Assembly: GCA_902477055.1 (NCBI GenBank)
Contig: CABSFY010000026.1
Location: 1-23,808, forward strand
Source of the DNA: an uncultured Eubacteriales bacterium
Lineage (GTDB): Bacteria > Bacillota > Clostridia > Oscillospirales > Oscillospiraceae
Direction: 5' to 3'
DNA: 23,808 nt
Shown here: piece by piece, positions 22,300-23,808 of the stretch
Numbering within the stretch: the first letter of the stretch is position 1
How the letters are laid out: every line of letters begins with the position of its first letter
The notes under the pieces: model-generated
Database searches by the model: none
Told to the model about the DNA's origin: nothing
The model's input: the letters and a program-made list of their open reading frames with translations, nothing else
Program-made: the position numbers and the translations under genes

Positions 22300-23259
22300 T
22301 CATTTATGAATCTCGATAACACCAAAATCGATTTCTAACGTTCCGCCATCCTTGCTGTGGCGTTTCAGTATGCATTTTATTTCGAGAATACCATCAGAGG
22401 AGGCTTCCCGAAGCCAAGAATCTGCGATCGATACTGTGCTTGCAGGCAGCGAAGTATCGGTTTCAATGAGAATCTCCCTGTCGTCGTTTTCCAGCTCGTT
22501 CCATTTGGCGGTATCAGCACTGCGATACCACCATGAAAACTCTGCGGACTGATATTCACCGAGTCGTTCGTTGTCCACAGCATAGCTGAAGCATACGGAC
22601 TTATACTCGCCGAAGCCTTTTCCATCCGACACTTCTGATAATTTGGCATCCCACAATTTCTTTTTGTTGAGATAACAGCTTACAGCCTTTTGATCTGTAC
22701 CGGTTTGATAGTCAAGGGTACCTTGGTTTTGCAAATTACCGGAAATATCGCTACCCGTTTCCGAAGAGATCACGCGAAAAGAAACATCCATTTCCGACAG
22801 CGTCGGTTCGGTAGCTTCCGGAACGGTTGGCTCCGCATCAAGCTGTTCCTTTATCTCTGCGATCTGCTCGTTCACGGAATCGTTGCTCCGTTTCAACTGA
22901 CCTATGCTGCTGAGATTTGAATCAACTTGATGCCCAAGCGTGTCGATCATCTTGCTAAGCGACGCTGATTGCACTATCATAAAGATACCGAAAAGCAGAA
23001 CCAGTACAAGCGTTGCAATCGGCAGCACAGCGTGTTTTCTCCGTTTCTTCTGCGGCCTCGGAGGCGGAGATACCGGATTCACATCGTCTTTGGGATTGGA
23101 GCGAGTCTCTTGTTTATACTGAGAGACTGCCGGGCGTATCGCTTTGGGAACGACATCATAAAACCCCCCGCAATCAGATAACACGGGGATAGCTTTTCCG
23201 CAATCGGGACATTTTCCTTTCGTAACATCTATTGTTGCGCCGCACCATTTACATATCAT
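22300..23259 (-). CDS. Zinc-ribbon membrane protein E with coiled-coil stalk
   Basis: The 319-residue protein has a zinc ribbon (C3, C6, C17, C20) and an aromatic segment GGFYDVVPKAI (31-41) at the position where other members carry the FFRP-like motif. A Pro-rich/basic linker follows (PPPRPQKKRRKH), then a TM helix (~77-97). A predicted coiled-coil stalk (~100-140) and an extracytoplasmic beta-rich domain (~155-319) complete it. The ectodomain is not recognised. The start at 23259 follows AAAGGAG with a nine-base gap. It lies 53 bp upstream of the vWA gene. The stalk suggests a dimeric receptor. Confidence 0.85.
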   Translation of the reverse strand: MICKWCGATIDVTKGKCPDCGKAIPVLSDCGGFYDVVPKAIRPAVSQYKQETRSNPKDDVNPVSPPPRPQKKRRKHAVLPIATLVLVLLFGIFMIVQSASLSKMIDTLGHQVDSNLSSIGQLKRSNDSVNEQIAEIKEQLDAEPTVPEATEPTLSEMDVSFRVISSETGSDISGNLQNQGTLDYQTGTDQKAVSCYLNKKKLWDAKLSEVSDGKGFGEYKSVCFSYAVDNERLGEYQSAEFSWWYRSADTAKWNELENDDREILIETDTSLPASTVSIADSWLREASSDGILEIKCILKRHSKDGGTLEIDFGVIEIHK

Positions 23260-23273
23260 CGTTTCTTTCTCCT

Positions 23274-23576
23274 TTACAGTTTTTCGCCGCAGATATCACA
23301 GACCGTTGCAGATAAAGCATACTCGCAGCCGCAGGATCGGCAATGCTTTGGTGCCTGAATGTGCAGACCCTCATAAATTATCGCGACATTAGCGGACGGC
23401 ACGTCTTCCTCCTTGCCTGCCTCGGGCACTGTGTCGATGCTTTTATGCTCCGGAGACGACGGGGTGGGCCTCGGTGATGTCTTCTCTTTTTCACGCTTCT
23501 TTTTTACAATAACATAAACAGTCACAATGAGTGCTGCCGCCAATGCGATCATGAAGAATATGGTCCAACCATCCAT
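23274..23576 (-). CDS. Small membrane protein with C-terminal zinc ribbon (reverse order)
   Basis: The 100-residue protein starts at ATG 23576 after AAGGAGAG. An N-terminal TM helix (~5-24) is followed by a basic stop-transfer run (KKKREKEK), a Pro/Ser/Glu-rich linker and a C-terminal zinc ribbon (C79, C82, C93, C96; also C84). Its order is the reverse of the other island proteins, but the ribbon would again be cytosolic by the positive-inside rule. It is the first gene of the minus-strand array and lies 14 bp from gene E. It has no ectodomain, so it may act as a membrane anchor or docking partner. Confidence 0.82.
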   Translation of the reverse strand: MDGWTIFFMIALAAALIVTVYVIVKKKREKEKTSPRPTPSSPEHKSIDTVPEAGKEEDVPSANVAIIYEGLHIQAPKHCRSCGCEYALSATVCDICGEKL

Positions 23577-23673
23577 AACAATTCTCTCCTTGAAAGATCT
23601 ATTGATAAATCGCCGTCCGGATGTGAACCGCACCCCATTTAGTGTAAAAAACTAACGGCAATCCATAGTGATG

Positions 23674-23711
23674 TGTACCCCCAATACTGGACACCCGGTA
23701 TTGGGGGTACA
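23674..23711. repeat. 38-bp near-perfect palindrome resembling fused IS3-family ends
   Basis: TGTACCCCCAATACTGG (23674-23690) and CCGGTATTGGGGGTACA (23695-23711) pair over 17 positions with one G-U and a 4-nt ACAC loop. The left arm continuing into TGGACAC resembles IS3-family terminal repeats, which begin TG and often contain CCCCCAA...TGGACA. There is no room for a transposase between the arms, so it would be a MITE-like or collapsed remnant. A plain regulatory hairpin is also possible. Confidence 0.5.
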
Positions 23712-23758
23712 GCTATATGAAATGCAGCCCTTTTCCGCATCTATTTCGTTCTCATACT

Positions 23759-23789
23759 GATTCCTGATTAAAACATTTAATCAGGAATC
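23759..23789. repeat. AT-rich perfect inverted repeat
   Basis: GATTCCTGATTAAA (23759-23772) and TTTAATCAGGAATC (23776-23789) form a 14-bp perfect stem with a 3-nt loop. There is no U-tract on either side, so it is not a standard terminator. A protein-binding site or repeat element is possible. Confidence 0.55.
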
Positions 23790-23791
23790 CC

Positions 23792-23806
23792 GTGTGCTAC
23801 GCACAC
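23792..23806. repeat. Short hairpin at the right edge
   Basis: GTGTGC (23792-23797) and GCACAC (23801-23806) with a 3-nt loop, directly after the 23759-23789 palindrome. Its continuation lies beyond the window. Confidence 0.4.
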
Positions 23807-23808
23807 TC

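Larger units (their letters stand above)
23577..23808. other. Non-coding right edge with three palindromes
   Basis: No convincing gene is seen in these 232 bases. They should contain the promoter of the minus-strand island, but no clear -35/-10 pair could be picked. Three inverted repeats (23674-23711, 23759-23789, 23792-23806) occupy the outer half. Confidence 0.6.

Noticed and set aside
23674..23711. Intact IS3-family insertion sequence
   Set aside because: The two arms are separated by only four bases and no transposase frame is present.
1..23808. CRISPR array
   Set aside because: No regularly spaced identical direct repeats with unique spacers occur; the only tandem repeats are the three 21-bp coding units at 19031-19093.

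Overview
The window reads as a chromosomal segment of a Gram-positive anaerobe of the class Clostridia, probably a gut Oscillospiraceae/Ruminococcaceae-type organism. This rests on strong GAAGGAGG-type ribosome binding sites, TTGACA/TATAAT promoters, a ferredoxin-fused DUF362 protein, the gene content and a class C-type group II intron end. It is an inference; no 16S is present.

Left edge (1-1500): the first 52 bases match the 5' end of a bacterial group II intron on the minus strand. It sits just beyond an intrinsic terminator that also ends a minus-strand DUF362/2x[4Fe-4S] ferredoxin gene. A composite palindromic repeat (121-216) lies between them.

Aromatic amino acid operon (1474-9803, plus strand): a consensus promoter and a ~270-nt leader precede pheA-aroB-aroC-aroE/aroK(fused)-aroQ-aroA-tyrA-aroF. 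The leader holds a Phe/Tyr-rich short ORF and two terminator hairpins. The genes overlap or nearly touch. Together they encode all seven shikimate steps, from DAHP synthase to chorismate, plus the branches to phenylpyruvate and 4-hydroxyphenylpyruvate. No trp gene or aminotransferase is present.

Middle (9819-13360): three minus-strand genes encode an AEC-family permease, an SPFH/prohibitin-like membrane protein and a small HTH regulator with repeated operator-like boxes. Next come a tRNA promoter, a degenerate tRNA-Leu, an intact tRNA-Leu(UAG), four successive terminator hairpins and a 25-codon ORF.

Right half (13388-23576): a ten-gene minus-strand array, visibly less GC-rich than the aromatic operon, looks like an acquired signalling island. 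Its core is a vWA protein, a PP2C phosphatase and a Ser/Thr kinase, the composition of the TerY-phosphorylation triad. It is surrounded by seven membrane proteins that each combine a cytosolic-type four-Cys zinc ribbon with one TM helix. Six of these have a C-terminal segment beyond the TM and one has the reverse order. The kinase itself ends in a zinc ribbon. Five of the proteins share a short linear motif ([FW]-x-[RS]-[PA]-x-D-like) 13-17 residues after a zinc ribbon, suggesting a common docking or phosphorylation site. I read the island as a modular transmembrane sensing system wired through zinc ribbons to a kinase/phosphatase/vWA switch; function and signal are unknown. Three palindromes, one resembling fused IS3-type ends, close the window.
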